Origin: Meconema thalassinum
Taxonomy: Eukaryota > Arthropoda > Insecta > Orthoptera > Tettigoniidae
Direction of reading: 5' to 3'
DNA: 64,000 nucleotides
NCBI GenBank assembly: GCA_946902985.2
Contig: OX336393.1
Coordinates: 128,554,533 to 128,618,532, forward strand
The notes under the pieces are model-generated. The model was not told the origin of the DNA. It saw nothing but the letters and a program-made list of their open reading frames with translations, and did not search any database. Of this stretch, positions 32,771 to 44,812 are shown piece after piece; within the stretch, counting starts at the first letter, position 1; each line of letters starts with the position of its first letter. The position numbers were made by a program, and so were the translations under genes.

Positions 32771-33175
32771 GCTTGCCACGGTGGGTGAGTGGATAGCGTG
32801 TCGGTCTACCAACCCCAAGATTTCAGGTTCGCTCCTGGCCGTGGCAAGTGTTTTTTTTTTGAAAGGCCGCAAAAATACGACACGCATGTCATACGATATT
32901 GGCATGTCAAAGAACCCATTTGAATTCAGTAGGCCGTGTTCATAATGGCAAAATTAATCTCGGGAGTTTCCGCCAAAACAAAGTTCCTCATTTCTCTACT
33001 AGAAAGCGCTATAGTGTTCAAGGAGCTTAGATATCTAACCTCCTTGACTTTCATAGTGATTCATGGAACAACGAAATTCGACATGCACGCTACTCTCTGG
33101 GTGTCAAATTACAAAGCTTGAACCCGGCACCCGAGGCCATACGATATAATTATTATTATTATTATTATTATTATT
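32771..33175 (+). mobile_element. S1 SINE
   Basis: Head GCTTGCCACGGTGGGTGAGT with box B AGGTTCGCTCCTGG, S1 body with AATGGCAAAATTAATCTCGG and an (ATT)n tail to 33175, directly abutting the tail of a minus-strand LINE. Target duplication not resolved. Confidence 0.85.
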
Positions 33176-33176
33176 C

Positions 33177-33757
33177 GTTCTTCGTTTCGGCCAACTAGGG
33201 ACCACGTCAGTTCAACTGTCTCTTCTTCCGAGCTTTAACTACCGTCCAGTGTTCCCGCATTCGTCTCCGGTGTTGTTCTTTTCTCTCTTGGGACCACACC
33301 GTCCCTGTCTTCATCTTCGGCTTTTCCTGGAAACCTTTGTGCGTACGTAGTTTTTCCTGAAGTGGAACACGCTCCTGGATATCTATAGGGGAAATTTCCA
33401 TTTCACGTATATATTTCTCAACTTCCGTGAACCAGGCCCATTTGGTTTTCTTATCCTGAAAGTACGTCAATATCAGTTTTGATATCCTGTCTGGGCTCAT
33501 TCGTGTCACGTGGCTATAAAAGGCAATCCTTCTTTTTCGAATCGTATCACTGATCTTCTCCACGTGCTTGTATAATTCGTGGTTGTGACGCCTTCTGTAC
33601 TCACTGTTTTCTTTGATAGGACCCAGGATTTTCCTCAAAATCTTCCTTTCTTTCGCCTCTAGTTTTTCCATTAGACCTTTCTTGTTCATTGTTAGAGTAT
33701 CTGCCGCATACAGAGCCTCTCGTCGAATAACAGTGCAGTAATGTCTAATTTTGGCGT
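33177..33757 (-). pseudogene. LINE C-terminal region (5'-truncated copy)
   Basis: Minus-strand frame from about 33757: AKIRHYCTVIRREALYAADTL, then MEKLEAKERKILRKILGPI, RIAFYSHVTRMSPDRISKLI, HKGFQEKPKMKTGTVWSQER and a basic end RKKRQLN with a stop at about 33207. It is open for roughly 180 codons. The C-terminus is like 18240-18600, and 40963-41242 carries the domain immediately upstream. RT catalytic blocks are absent. Confidence 0.7.
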
Positions 33758-34348
33758 TTAAGAGCCGGCCGGAGTGGGAACGGCCGACCGCCAGCCCAGC
33801 ACTTGTTGTAACATGGGTGAAAAGTTTGTGAAACGTTTTATAAAGAAACGGGACAAGGTAAAATTATTTTGTTCCTATAGCCCGCTGTAGTATTTTATAC
33901 ACTTTTCATCGGTACAAAAGCATATCGAACAGGAATACAAAGATAGTTATAAAAAGTGTAGTTAAAATCACAATTCTCCATATAAAATAGAGTTCTGAAC
34001 TGCAATTTTCCAAACCTCTTCAATGCCTTCAGATGATGTTGAAAACAGAAACAAACTCCACTGCAAGACAGCTCATAGTTTTCTCTATTGTGCTACTGAA
34101 TCATATTTTCAAATTAAGAACTCTGTATATGTTTAATCATGATTTTAGAAAATGTCAGCATATTGAGTTGCTAATGCTAGCCGTGTCGAGGTGCTGGCAG
34201 TTCAGGCAGTTACCGTCAGATACCGCATCGTCGCAAAGTCATGTCCTTGAAACAGGGTGAAGTAAGACAGAGCCGGCTTCTGAGAGATGGTAATCTCATA
34301 CCAGGAAGTGATGAAATCAGCTCATGTCCAGGTGCTGTCAGTCGCTTC
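33758..34348. other. No recognisable gene
   Basis: Mixed AT-rich sequence. 33760-33810 is GC-rich (CCGGCCGGAGTGGGAACGGC) but codes for nothing recognised. Confidence 0.5.
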
Positions 34349-34356
34349 ATTACAAT

Positions 34357-35024
34357 CAGTGCCGGATCCAGGCTTTGCGGTGTCCTGGGCGATATGATAC
34401 GGTCGGGCCCTCAACAATAGAAAATATAAAAAATATCAAATCAAATGGAAAATAGTTTTGTAATAATAATAAAATAAAGAATAGTTACAATATTTTGAAT
34501 ACACTACGGTACATTCTTTTAATAATATGAAAGAAACCCTTAAGTCCCCTTGAAGAAGATTATGTAAACTATGAAATATTAAAATATTACTTTGCGACTC
34601 TTTTTCTCGGATGAAGTCTTCCATCATTTCACTGAAATCTATACTTGCTAAACGGTCACGGGAGGTCATAGCTGCACTGAAAAGAGAATATGAATTATAA
34701 ATTAGTTTGAAAAGTATAATTAATTAATCAATTAGACTTAGACAACAGATGTTTGAGCAGACTCCCAAAGAGAGACAACCGGGAAAGAAGTGGAGGGAGG
34801 AGAGACAGAGGAAGCATAGTGTGTGTGTATGAGAGGTTTTTGGAAAAAAAAAGAAGGACCAGAATTAAACATGAAAATTGATTGTGTTATAACGCTCTCC
34901 TTATGGGGAATTAACGAATAAATAAATAATTAATCAATTAAATTTAAAACAATCCATGACTCCCCCCCCCCCCCCCCCGGACCGCGGGGCCCTGGGCGGT
35001 CGCCCTCCCCTAGATCCACCCCCG
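34357..35024. mobile_element. hAT-like non-autonomous element
   Basis: 8-bp flanks ATTACAAT (34349-34356 and 35025-35032), extended by a shared C. Ends CAGTGCCGGATCCAGG and, in reverse, CGGGGGTGGATCTAGG agree at about 11 of 16. A run of 17 C lies at 34962-34978. No transposase coding. Confidence 0.5.
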
Positions 35025-35187
35025 ATTACAATCGTCTGCTTTCTAGATCATCATATTATGGTGTGTGGCCTACAGGTCTTTTGCAGTTCCAGTGTTTATT
35101 ATGAGCTTTTTAGTTCTTTCTAACATGTCTGTAATATACAGTAGTATAGGCTACTTTCAAGATTATGCCATTGTTGTACTGTAAATA

Positions 35188-35566
35188 GAGTTGTTGTTGT
35201 TGTTGGAGGTGGTGATTCGTTTAGGAGCTTTGGGACATGGTGGTCATGTAGCCGCGTGCACTTGGGTGTGTGTATAATGTGTCTAATAACCTGTGTTATT
35301 GTGATGGTTGTATTAGGGTGTGTATTTGTATTAGGGACGGGTTTTGTATATGCGGCGGTCGTGGCCTTAAGTTAGATACCATCCCAGCATTTGCCTGAAG
35401 CATAAGTGAGGAAACAACTTCCAGGATGGCTGAAGTAACAATGTAACCCTTCTCTTCCCAGTTCTGCCTCACAAGCCTCAGTGTATCCCATTCCAGCCCT
35501 CAGCTCCTAAACCTGGACCTCTGCGTTGACAGCTAAGAAGACTAGCCACTACGCCACGAGGTGGAT
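35188..35566 (-). mobile_element. S4 SINE, full length
   Basis: Flanked by TGTAAATA (35180-35187 and 35567-35574). tRNA-like head at the right (CCACCTCGTGGCGTAGTGG on the minus strand). The 3' tail at the left is homologous to the S2 tail (CACCCAAGTGCACG, TCCTAAACG) and ends in (CAA)n. Confidence 0.82.
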
Positions 35567-35574
35567 TGTAAATA

Positions 35575-36223
35575 AAATGTTGCTTTGTCAGTCTAAATAT
35601 GATGTAGCGACTACTGGGCTTTTGAAGTTACAGTAATTATTATATGAGTAGCAAGCAATCACTAGTTAGTAACCATCACTAAAGTGGACCTGAATTTCAT
35701 TAAATTAATTTGTTTATTTATTTATAATTATTTGTTTGTTTATTTATAGTTCTTCTAACAGGTTACAACCTAATTACGAGAAATAACAATATGAATTACA
35801 CTTAATATTTTTCTTACACTAATATAAAATGATACTTATAATACGTATGACTAAATATTATTCTAGTAAGTATCGTACTTGAAATTATGTTTCAAGTCAC
35901 TGATAAGGAGTGTATGATATTAAGTGATTTCTCTACAATACAAATGAACAAAAGGTGCTGTCTGATATATGGAAATGTGTGCATGTCTTTTTTCTTTTTT
36001 AGATATTGAATGTGTTCGATACAGGCGAATGTTTATATTACTCTGTATTGGTTCTTGGACAGTGGAATATTATACGTTTCGGTCTTATTGACCGCGAAGG
36101 AACATATAGTTCAAATTCAGATGACAAATAAGGTCTATCAAAGATGTTATCAAATTATTTAATGTAATAACCTGCCTACTTTTCTCTAAAGTCTTTAAAG
36201 AAAAAGTTCCATTAATAAATTAT
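35575..36223. other. No recognisable gene
   Basis: AT-rich, short TTTATTTA repeats near 35710-35750; nothing coding. Confidence 0.5.
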
Positions 36224-36232
36224 GCTTAGCAT

Positions 36233-36429
36233 TTTTAAAGGAAATGTGTAGTTTATGTTATCGTCAATCTCGCGATCAATAGCCACGGAACCTCCTTTTT
36301 ACGTGGAATCCGAACTACTGGACATGACGTTTCACTTCGAAAATCTCACATCATTGACCGGGAACCGAACCCGGTCCGCTGTGGTGAGAGGCCAACAGCT
36401 TGACCACACCACTGGGCCACCACATTCCC
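36233..36429 (-). mobile_element. S5 tRNA-SINE
   Basis: Flanked by GCTTAGCAT (36224-36232 and 36430-36438). Right end is a tRNA-like head (minus strand: TGGCCCAGTGGTGTGG, box B GGGTTCGGTTCCCGG). The 3' end at the left carries the same hairpin region as 13611-13667 (GATCGCGAGATTGACGATAA). Confidence 0.82.
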
Positions 36430-36439
36430 GCTTAGCATA

Positions 36440-37470
36440 TTTAGGATATACATGTGTCCTTTTGTATTCCAAGAATATAGGGAATTTATTTTTTATCGAT
36501 TCAACTCTATAGTTAGCATTCGCACATCTTGGATTCCAAACTATTGAGCCAAATTCAAGTCAACTTCATACGAATGCATTATACTGTACAATCTTTAGCA
36601 ATGTACAGGTTCCTAAAATAAAATGTGCATCTTCTTATAAATCCCAGCATTTTGAATATATCTCAAAAATTCGATCAATACGGTGAGAAAAGGATAACTT
36701 TTTTTTTTCATAGTATAGCCTACCATAAACCTAGATGACTTGAGATGGGAACTACATAGGAAATGGTGGTGTTTTATATCAAAGTTTTCGTGTAAATGCA
36801 ATCGGATGACACTTATAAATCGAAACAATTTGTTTTGTTCCAATTTATTGTTTCTTCATCTTTTGGAGCAGCATACAATCCCATAACGAATAAATGTATT
36901 TAAACGATTACACGACATTTGCAAATAATAATAATAATAATAATAATGATATATTGGCATCCCGGAGATGGTTAATTAAGATAAGATTACAGAGGCACAA
37001 GATTCGATCCCAGGGGAACACCAGAGGGTGAATGGAGCTTTTCTCTATGATACAAAGTGTTGCGTCTTTCATACTGTAAGTATGATCCGTAATAGGACAT
37101 TTTCGTAAGTTGTAGGCTACGTCATGGTTAACTCTACCAATAATCTGTATATATTACATCGACTCGTTATCCTTTAATTTAAATCAGATGACTCCTGATT
37201 CGTGAAAATTGGTTATTGTTGATCATCGAGGGATGAATCCGTGTTATGAATCGTGAATAAAATGGCATGTATGCCTGAATAATACATTAGGCCTATGTGT
37301 TCATGAAGTGTTTGCTCGTAAAGTTAGTTTGGGGCAAACTTAGTAGCTACCGGTACTGTTCGGTAGTTAAGAATTAGTGAAATCTTACCCGACTTGTGAA
37401 TATGACTGACTTTAGTAAGTTTCCATTTCTCTGGAAATATCAAAGACTTGATCGATAAATTAAATTTAAT
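36440..37470. other. No recognisable gene
   Basis: AT-rich. (AAT)n at 36926-36948. No domain recognised. Confidence 0.5.
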
Positions 37471-37481
37471 ATCAAGAGGAT

Positions 37482-37820
37482 GAGTTAAGCCTCCGTGGCT
37501 TAGGCGGCAGAACGCCGGCCTCTCACCGCTGGGTCCGTGGTTCAAATCCCGGTCACTCCATGTGAGATCTGTGCTAGACAGAACGGAGGCAGACAGGTTT
37601 TTCTCCGGGTACTCCGGTTTTCCCTGTCAAAATGTCATTCCAGCAACACTCTCCACTATCATTTCATTTCATCTGTCATTCATTTAATCATTGCCCCAGA
37701 GGAGTGCGTCAGGCCTCGGCAGCCGGCACAGTTCATATCCTCGCCGCTAGATGGAGGCTTCATTCATTCCATTCCTGACCCGGTCGGAGACTGGAAGCAG
37801 GCTGTGGATTTTCATTTTTC
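37482..37820 (+). mobile_element. S6 tRNA-SINE
   Basis: Perfect 11-bp duplication ATCAAGAGGAT (37471-37481 and 37821-37831). Head GCCTCCGTGGCTTAGGCGG (box A) and GTGGTTCAAATCCC (box B). Body with GGTTTTTCTCCGGGTACTCC; ends GGATTTTCATTTTTC. Confidence 0.9.
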
Positions 37821-37831
37821 ATCAAGAGGAT

Positions 37832-38650
37832 AAGCTATTTTTTTCCCGGATCGTTTTTTAACAAATATGGAAGAATAACCCTCTTGTGTCCCATATATTC
37901 ATCGTAAGTATCGGAGTGAGAATGTCACTACGGGTTACCTCATAATAATTAAGATGTCAATTTCGAGATGACTTTCTAGGTTATCATGCGTTAAAATGTC
38001 ATAGTTGGATCCATTTTGGCAATATACTGATGAGTAAGGCTAGGATTTTAATGTAATATCTATCATCATCATAGCAAACACTCATATCGAGTAGATTGGC
38101 CTTTCAATCCGGAAGTCTCTCATTGGTGAGTTCGGAGGTGACTATACAGCCCAATGCGGGAGGCACACGATTTGCCGCAGTGATGACAGATGGTTCCACG
38201 TGGGGCATCTGCGTTCCTTCCATTTCTTCTATGTAATATTACATTAAAAAATTTGAAATATGTAACATTGATTTAATTTTTATATAAATCATATACATTA
38301 CACATGATATTGCTTGTAGATTCTTCATTTTATTCATTATATTTTTTGCAAAATAAAGGATGGTACACTAATTAATTAATTAATTAATTAAGCATGTTCA
38401 TATTATAGCAAATTTAAATAAATTCCATGATTATGTATGCGTACGGAAGAGTACCAAGGGAAAAGAAACTGACGATTCTGAAGTACAGTATTATGGTATC
38501 CAGGGAAGGCTGCTATAGGCAATCAAAAGTTCCGTATTTGTGTTTATAATGAAGCTGCGGTAAGAGTTGATGCTAGGATGAGTTTCTGGTCTAAGTTGTT
38601 ACAGGAATAGGCTGAAATCTTTCACCACTACTACTGATTTTTTATATAGG
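37832..38650. other. No recognisable gene
   Basis: Mostly AT-rich. 38060-38225 is less AT-rich, starts with a short (ATC)n run and has no assignable family. (TTAA)n near 38370-38390. Confidence 0.45.
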
Positions 38651-38790
38651 CTATAATATTGTCTTTTGTAGCTTTTCAGTCGGTCAACACGACTGTGCCC
38701 AATGAATGGGCGGGGTACAAGATATAAACATGTAAATACACTCCTGGAAAAAGTTACATGTATTAGTTAATTATCACAATTGCCCCATAT
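38651..38790 (+). repeat. L repeat, unoccupied S3 site
   Basis: Contains ACTGTGCCCAATGAATGGGC, the uninterrupted version of the S3 target at 14931-15708. Its left part GCTTTTCAGTCGGTCAACAC also forms the arms of the palindrome at 39324-39462. Confidence 0.8.
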
Positions 38791-39323
38791 AATTGCACCA
38801 TATTTGTTCATGAATAGTGATGTGATGATCGTGGGAAACGGATCTTAGTTTTCTTTCCCTTGAGCAACTGAATTTGTAGTTTCTGGACATTTTTTGGTTG
38901 TTGATGAGGAAAAGGCAATGCGAAAGGAAGAGCTGAAGCAACTCAGTCCTGATAATAATATGCTATAGCTTATCGTTGAAGTTAATCCTGTGTGATGAGA
39001 AATGTAATTTCAAAAAAGGTATTCTACATTTTTTTAAATATCGCCTTTGTTAAGAATAAAAGAAAAAATAACTTGTCATGGTTACTTACAAAAACACGTA
39101 AATATAATTCTAGGAAATAAACAGCAGTTTTTCAGCATACTACTAAGTTACAGGTATACTAGGAAGTAGGCTTCCTTACGTATCTTTTCCATGTTATCGT
39201 AAACACGATGAGTTATATTTTGAAATATTCAAACAGAAGTGTTGAAAATTTACTTTTCAACTCTTTTCAGGAATTAGTTTAGTCTGAAGGATTCTTTATC
39301 ACAATTAAGGTTATTATGAAGAT
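38791..39323. other. No recognisable gene
   Basis: AT-rich, no domain. Confidence 0.5.
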
Positions 39324-39462
39324 AAAACAAAAGTTCGGTGCTTTTCAGTCGGTCAACACGAATTTACCCAAAAGATTTGTAAATTTTTCAGGATTAGGGT
39401 ATAATCCAACTCTTTTGGGTACATTCGTGTTGACCGACCGAAAAGCACCAAACTTTTGTTTA
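39324..39462. mobile_element. Palindromic (fold-back) MITE
   Basis: About 50-bp arms, 39324-39374 and 39411-39462, are near-perfect reverse complements (each with GTCGGTCAACACGAA or its complement). The spacer holds a second small palindrome, GGATTAGGGTATAATCC. Arms share sequence with the L repeats. Confidence 0.8.
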
Positions 39463-39894
39463 CTAAGGGAACACTGAAAAATGGCTTCAAACCCCATAAT
39501 GTCAGTATGAAGATGTTTATGAAAGTAAATGATTGAATATACACAATCTAATTGAGCATGAGCAACAACAACGACGGCGTGAAACCTTATTGTGTTTCGG
39601 TTTCGAACTTCGCAACATAGGCAGTTTTATGTAAGGAAGGTCTGTAAGGAAATGGTAGAGCTTGAAGAATAACATTTTATTTCTTTCTGCGTTATCACAT
39701 TCTGCATAACATACTGTTTTAAAGACCATCTCGTGGTGTAGCGTTCTTGTGTGTGACCCCCGGATGCAAGGCCTTAGAGAGTGGTGATGGGCCCTGGGGC
39801 TGGAGAATCCTGCACTCCCTCACCTCTATTGCCAAATTATGTAATATTAATTTATAATCCTCCTAAATAAGCAGAAACTGATAGTAATTTTAGA

Positions 39895-39940
<46 letters not shown>

Positions 39941-40212
39941 GTATTAATAGAAGCCGCCGGTGGTAGAGAGTTCAACATGTGCTCCTCCCCCCCCCCTCCC
40001 CCCTCCCCCACATGCAAGATCCGGAAAATATTTTAATTATTAATATTAATAATAATAATAATAGTAATAAGACGGCTGAGGTGGGATTCAAACCCACGCT
40101 CTCTCGATACCAGCGTGGTACGAGGTAGTGCGTTAGTGTGTATATTTGGGATTCAGATGAGGATTGTGAAGGAGTCGGCTGCATTTGTCTGGAGTAGAAG
40201 TGATGATAATAA

Positions 40213-40243
<31 letters not shown>

Positions 40244-40263
40244 AATAATAGAAATAATAATAA
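39463..40263. other. No gene; (AAT)n tracts
   Basis: (AAT)n at 39897-39942 and 40205-40263. 39985-40010 is C-rich. 40072-40130 has a box B-like TGGGATTCAAACCCACG in reverse, perhaps a SINE head fragment. Confidence 0.45.
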
Positions 40264-40456
40264 TGTTATTGCTTTACGTCCCTTTAAACATCTGCGGCTT
40301 TAGGAGAGGCCGGGGTTTTGGAAGTTTGCCCCAAAGGGGATCTTTAACCTGCCAGTAAATTCACTGACACGGCTCCCTCGCATTTGTGCTGTGCCAGGAT
40401 TCGATCCTGCAATCTTGGACACAGCAAGTAAGAACGTTACCCCTGAGCCACGCAGC
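40264..40456 (-). mobile_element. S9 tRNA-SINE
   Basis: Minus-strand head GCTGCGTGGCTCAGGGG with box B AGGATCGAATCCTGG. 3' end AAGGGACGTAAAGCAATAAC adjoining an (ATT)n tract at 40205-40263. Confidence 0.75.
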
Positions 40457-40662
40457 CAGAGTAGAAGTGAGAAACCACGGAAAACCACTTCCAAGATGGC
40501 TGAGATGGGAATCGAAACCACATCTTTTCAGTTTTGCCTCACGGGGCATTCCAGCCCTCAGACAAGAATGAATCGAATTTCTTGTCGGCGCCGGGAATCG
40601 AACCCGAACCTCTGGGGTGACAGCCAAGAATACTAGCCGCTACAACACGAGGAAGACCAAGG
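40457..40662 (-). mobile_element. S4 SINE, 5' portion
   Basis: tRNA-like head at the right end (minus-strand box B GGGTTCGATTCCCGG) and the S4 core GCCTCACGGGGCATTCCAGC; the S2-like tail is absent and it abuts S9. Confidence 0.72.
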
Positions 40663-40962
40663 ATATTTCAGTCACTTGTGAATTCCGTAATCCGTAGTTT
40701 AACTATTAGCTTATCTATAGCAAAATATTTCGGCCATTCAATTGGAAGTAGCCTATACAGACTATCACTTCGAAATTTCTGGTCGCGATATTCTTGAAGC
40801 GCATTGCCACGAGATTGCATTTCCCCAGTGTTTGGACTCCGGAGCAGTTAGAACTTTCTCGCACGCGCGACCTTGAATCACCCTCACCACAGTAGTAGTA
40901 GGTAATCTGTGCTCACAGTAGGGGGTAATCCGTGCTGATACCTATGTACGGGCCATGTAACT
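40663..40962. other. No recognisable gene
   Basis: Short unassigned interval with no frame or repeat recognised. Confidence 0.4.
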
Positions 40963-41242
40963 ACTAGGGGACAGCGACTACAACGAAACTAGTGGCAACG
41001 TTTTGAAATGAAAGGTGAAATAGGAACTGACTCCGGCCGCCTCTTAAGGATATCGATCTCTTATTGTAGATGTTTTTAGTCAGGTTGTATGCCATTTCCA
41101 TTTTATTAATGCGTGACACGAAGGCTTCTTTCTCTGATAGGTTAGGCTTTATCCATTCACCGAGGTATTTAAACATTTCTGCCTTCTGAACTTTTCCTAG
41201 TCCGACCTCCAGTTCCCTGGGCGCTGATTTTATGTTTGTCAT
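40963..41242 (-). pseudogene. LINE RT thumb fragment
   Basis: Minus-strand frame: VQKAEMFKYLGEWIKPNLSEKEAFVSRINKMEMAYNLTKNIYNKRSISL, the post-YADD block of the LINE type whose C-terminus is at 33177-33757. Abuts a J repeat at an (ATT)n run. Confidence 0.68.
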
Positions 41243-41249
41243 TAAATTA

Positions 41250-41339
41250 TTATTATTAGCCTACTTTTCACATTTTGCAAAAATGAGGAAAAAGTAGACT
41301 TATGAGATCGATCCGGGAAAATGTGTGTCTGTCTGTCTT

Positions 41340-41382
<43 letters not shown>

Positions 41383-42640
41383 GGCTGTGTGTGTGTCTCC
41401 CCTATCAACTCCTAAACGGCTGCAGCAATCAAAACCAAATTTAGTATGAGTAAAGATGTGCACCGGAATAGCTCACGTCCATATGTGAAAATGATGTCAG
41501 TGCTACCAACTGCTGAAAAAACGCACTAGGAATTTGAGCTCCATGTTGGATATCTTGCAAGGTATGCATGGGAGCTATTCCAAAATTGGCACACATGTAG
41601 ATAATACTATTTCAGTTTAATTTCCAGGAGGCCAACCATGACAGTGTTGCCAAAATAATTTTAAGCCTTCAGATACGTCCAATGTTTAAATGCATATAAC
41701 TTCTACACTATCAATTGGATTTCAACCAAATTTCGTATGTAATATCTGTACATAAGCAGATATGACTGAGCGTATTCTTAAGAGCCACTAGGGCTGCCAA
41801 CTGTTAATAATTGCTCTCTCTCTATTTTTTTTTTATCCAAATACGAATATATCAGAAAGTATGCAAGCCAACAGCTTTAAACTATGCACACGTATATTCT
41901 GACATTTTAGATTAATTTGGAGTAACTTATATACGTCAGTTCTACCAACATGATTATAAGCCTGCTGATAGTACCAATTTTTAAATACATGTAACTTCTA
42001 TACTATCAGTTGGATTTCAACCAAATTTCGTATGTGCTATGTGTACCATAACAGATATGACTATAAGTATTGTTAAGAGCAATCAGGGCTGCCAACTGTT
42101 AATAAATGCTGTCTATATTCCTTTTACCCTAATATCAATATATCAGAAAGTATGCAAGCCAACAGCTCTATACTTTGCACACGTATAGCACCTGACATTC
42201 TAGATTAATTTGGAATAATTAATACAAGGCAGTGCTGCCAACATGATTCTATGACTGCTGATATGTCCAATTTTAAAATACATGTAACTTATATACTAAC
42301 AAATGGATTTCATCCAAAATTGGCACAAGATATCATAATAATTCAGATTATTTCTGACCAGCACACGCATGGTATTGTTGGCAACATGCTTTTACGCGTG
42401 CTGATAGATCCAGTGTCTAACTGCATGTATCGTCCATTGGACTTCAACCAAATTTTGTATTCTGTACCTTAAGAGATGGGACTAAGAATATATTCAGTCA
42501 CCAGGGCTGCCAACTGTAGTGCTCTATTAGGCTACATTATACCAGGTATATTTTGAACTAATTAGATATTTCGATATTACCAACTTAATTTCGTCATTAT
42601 TCTAGATAGGTTCATATGCTGTAGAATAATCATTATTATT
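41250..42640 (+). repeat. J-family hairpin-headed repeat, plus copy 2
   Basis: Same layout as 30370-31930: head hairpin CCTACTTTTC/GGAAAAAGTAG (about 41265-41298), GAGATCGATCC, long (TCTG)n (41322-41385), then diverged 290-bp units. The two copies are almost colinear to GGCTACATTATACCAGGTAT, so recent spread is likely. Confidence 0.78.
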
Positions 42641-43017
42641 ATTATTATTATTATGATTACATTTTTAATAGTTTCTTCCGACAACTTAAGATTGCTGATG
42701 ATTTATAATACTATGTTTATTGACTATTGGTGGCTTTATGTAATACAATTTAGATTTCAATCTGTTATTTCCATAATGTAATCCACATGAAACTCTTTTG
42801 TGGTATAAGTTATTTTCATAGAGCTACGTCAATACGGAATCCTCTTTCACAACTGTCCTGTTACGATTGTCATCTGAAGCTGGAATGGAAACGATCAATA
42901 TTTAGAAAATAGAGCGTTAGGAAATGAATTATTATTACATTGTAGGAATGTTGTTACCTGTGTAAGTTATAACACCGGGAGGAGTTCTATACGGAAACCG
43001 AAACAAAATTTAAATAT
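42641..43017. other. No recognisable gene
   Basis: AT-rich; (ATT)n at 42630-42655. Confidence 0.5.
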
Positions 43018-43700
43018 TTTATGTTCGACCCTCACTATTATGTGTCAGAAAACTGTATCATAATGATGGTCATTATAACACTGTTTTCCATTATGATACA
43101 GTTTCTCCAGCCAATCAGAGCTCGTTCATTGACCAATTTGGTAACGATAATTTCGCGCATGCGCTCAAAATCAAACATGTCTAACATAAACACAACATCG
43201 AACAATAATAAATTACCGACATGGAATACGCCAGGTCCATATGTTCGCGTAAATAAACCGGCGAATATGAGACAAGAAATATCACTGTACCTTAAAATCA
43301 CCAACACTAATATCTACACAGCGCATTGTCTTCAAATGACACCGGTGACAATATTACTGAGGGACGGCAGATGTAAACACATGGCCTGCATATGGCATTG
43401 CAAGCACACAGAGCGCATGCGTCGGTCGTTCAAAGATCTTGAAAGACAGAGATATAACACCCAACGCTCGCTCTGTGATCAAAAAATTCCAGTAGCTGAC
43501 TCTCAACAGATATTTATGAATATTTATGTTAAAACAAATAATAAAGTTATAATTATCGTCGAACATAAACAGTCGTATGCAACTCGCCTATAATGGTAAT
43601 TAAGACACTCGTATGGAAATTATAAAACTCGCATACGCTCATTTTATAAAAATACTCGTGTCTTAATTATAGCCATTATAGGCTCGTTGCATAATGTACT
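43018..43700 (+). mobile_element. Unassigned hairpin-ended element, copy P
   Basis: Inverted repeat TTTATGTTCGAC (43018-43029) / GTCGAACATAAA (43558-43569). Left subterminal hairpin: AAACTGTATCATAATG (about 43050-43065) with CATTATGATACAGTTT (about 43088-43103). Outside the right repeat lies a 118-nt near-palindrome (43576-43693) with about 40-bp arms (CCTATAATGG...CCATTATAGG) and an inner palindrome. The interior (about 43130-43500) shares little with copy Q. A 190-codon frame (43021-43593) spans the interior and the ends; it has no recognised domain and may be chance. Confidence 0.65.
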
Positions 43701-44253
43701 ATTACTTTAAAGATTGTTACAAATTTTTATAGCATTTTAAAAACAAAAAACTATCGATAATACTTTCGATATTATCGATATTCCTCAGACGACTATCGCC
43801 AAACATCAATAGTAGAGGTTCAGGGTGAAATTATTTCAACTCTGAGATTTGCTAATGACATCGTCCTCTTGGCCAAATCTCCAGAGGGTTTGAATAAGTA
43901 TGGACTCAGTCTTGAGGAAAGGATTTATTATATAAATCATTTAATGCAAAACAATAATAAAGGAATGGGCCGGAATATATCCGAAACCCCTATTGGAATA
44001 GAGTTGGCATATGAGAAGCTGAAGGAAGTAGGAAACTTCTAATTCTTGGGAAGCAAAATAAACAGTGATGGACGAAACAAAGAGGGTATACAAAGTATAT
44101 AAGCACAGGCAAGGAAATCTGTTCAACAGAAAAGAAATCTTTTGACTTCAAAAGAAATTTAAATATCAGAAAGTGATTTTCGAAAGTCTTTCTCTGGAGC
44201 GTTACGCTTATGGAAGTGAAACATGGACTGTTGGTGCAGTATAAAAGAGGAGA

Positions 44254-44631
44254 TTAGCTTGCCACGGAGGGTGGGTGGTTATCGTGCCGGACTACCAACC
44301 CCTAGCTTGCAGGTTCGCTCCTGGCTGTGGTAAGTGATTTTTGAAAGGCGACAAAAAATACGACATGCATGTCATACGTTGTTGGCATGTTAAAGAAACC
44401 ATTTGAATTCAGTACGCCGTGCTAATAATGGCAAAATTAATCTCGGGTTTTTCCACCAACACAAGAGTTCCTCCTTTCTCTACTAGAAAGCGCTATAGTG
44501 TCAAGGAGCTTAGATCTCTAACCTCCTTGACTTTCATAGCGATCCAAGGAATTACTAAATTCGACATGCAAGCTTCCCTATGGGCGTCAAATAACAAAGC
44601 TTGCACCCGGCACCCGAGGCCATACGATATT

Positions 44632-44662
<31 letters not shown>

Positions 44663-44664
44663 TT
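44254..44664 (+). mobile_element. S1 SINE
   Basis: Flanked by AGAGGAGA (44246-44253 and 44665-44672) within the LINE. Complete tRNA-like head GCTTGCCACGGAGGGTGGGT, body and (ATT)n tail. Confidence 0.87.
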
Positions 44665-44812
44665 AGAGGAGAATAGAAGAATTTCGATTATGGTGGAGAA
44701 TTATGAATATTAGAAGGGTAGCTACAGTAGAGTAACATATGAAGAAGTTTTAAGACGAGTGGGCGAGGGGAGATATTTTTCGCGAATACTAGACTAATGA
44801 AGATGATTCGAT

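Noticed and set aside
32771..32845. Functional tRNA gene
   Set aside because: tRNA-like, but it is the head of S1, repeated five times with a long body and (ATT)n tail. The same holds for the S2, S4, S5, S6, S7 and S9 heads.
43021..43593. 190-codon frame as a gene
   Set aside because: It runs through the terminal repeats and hairpin region of element P and is not conserved in copy Q; kept as an observation only.
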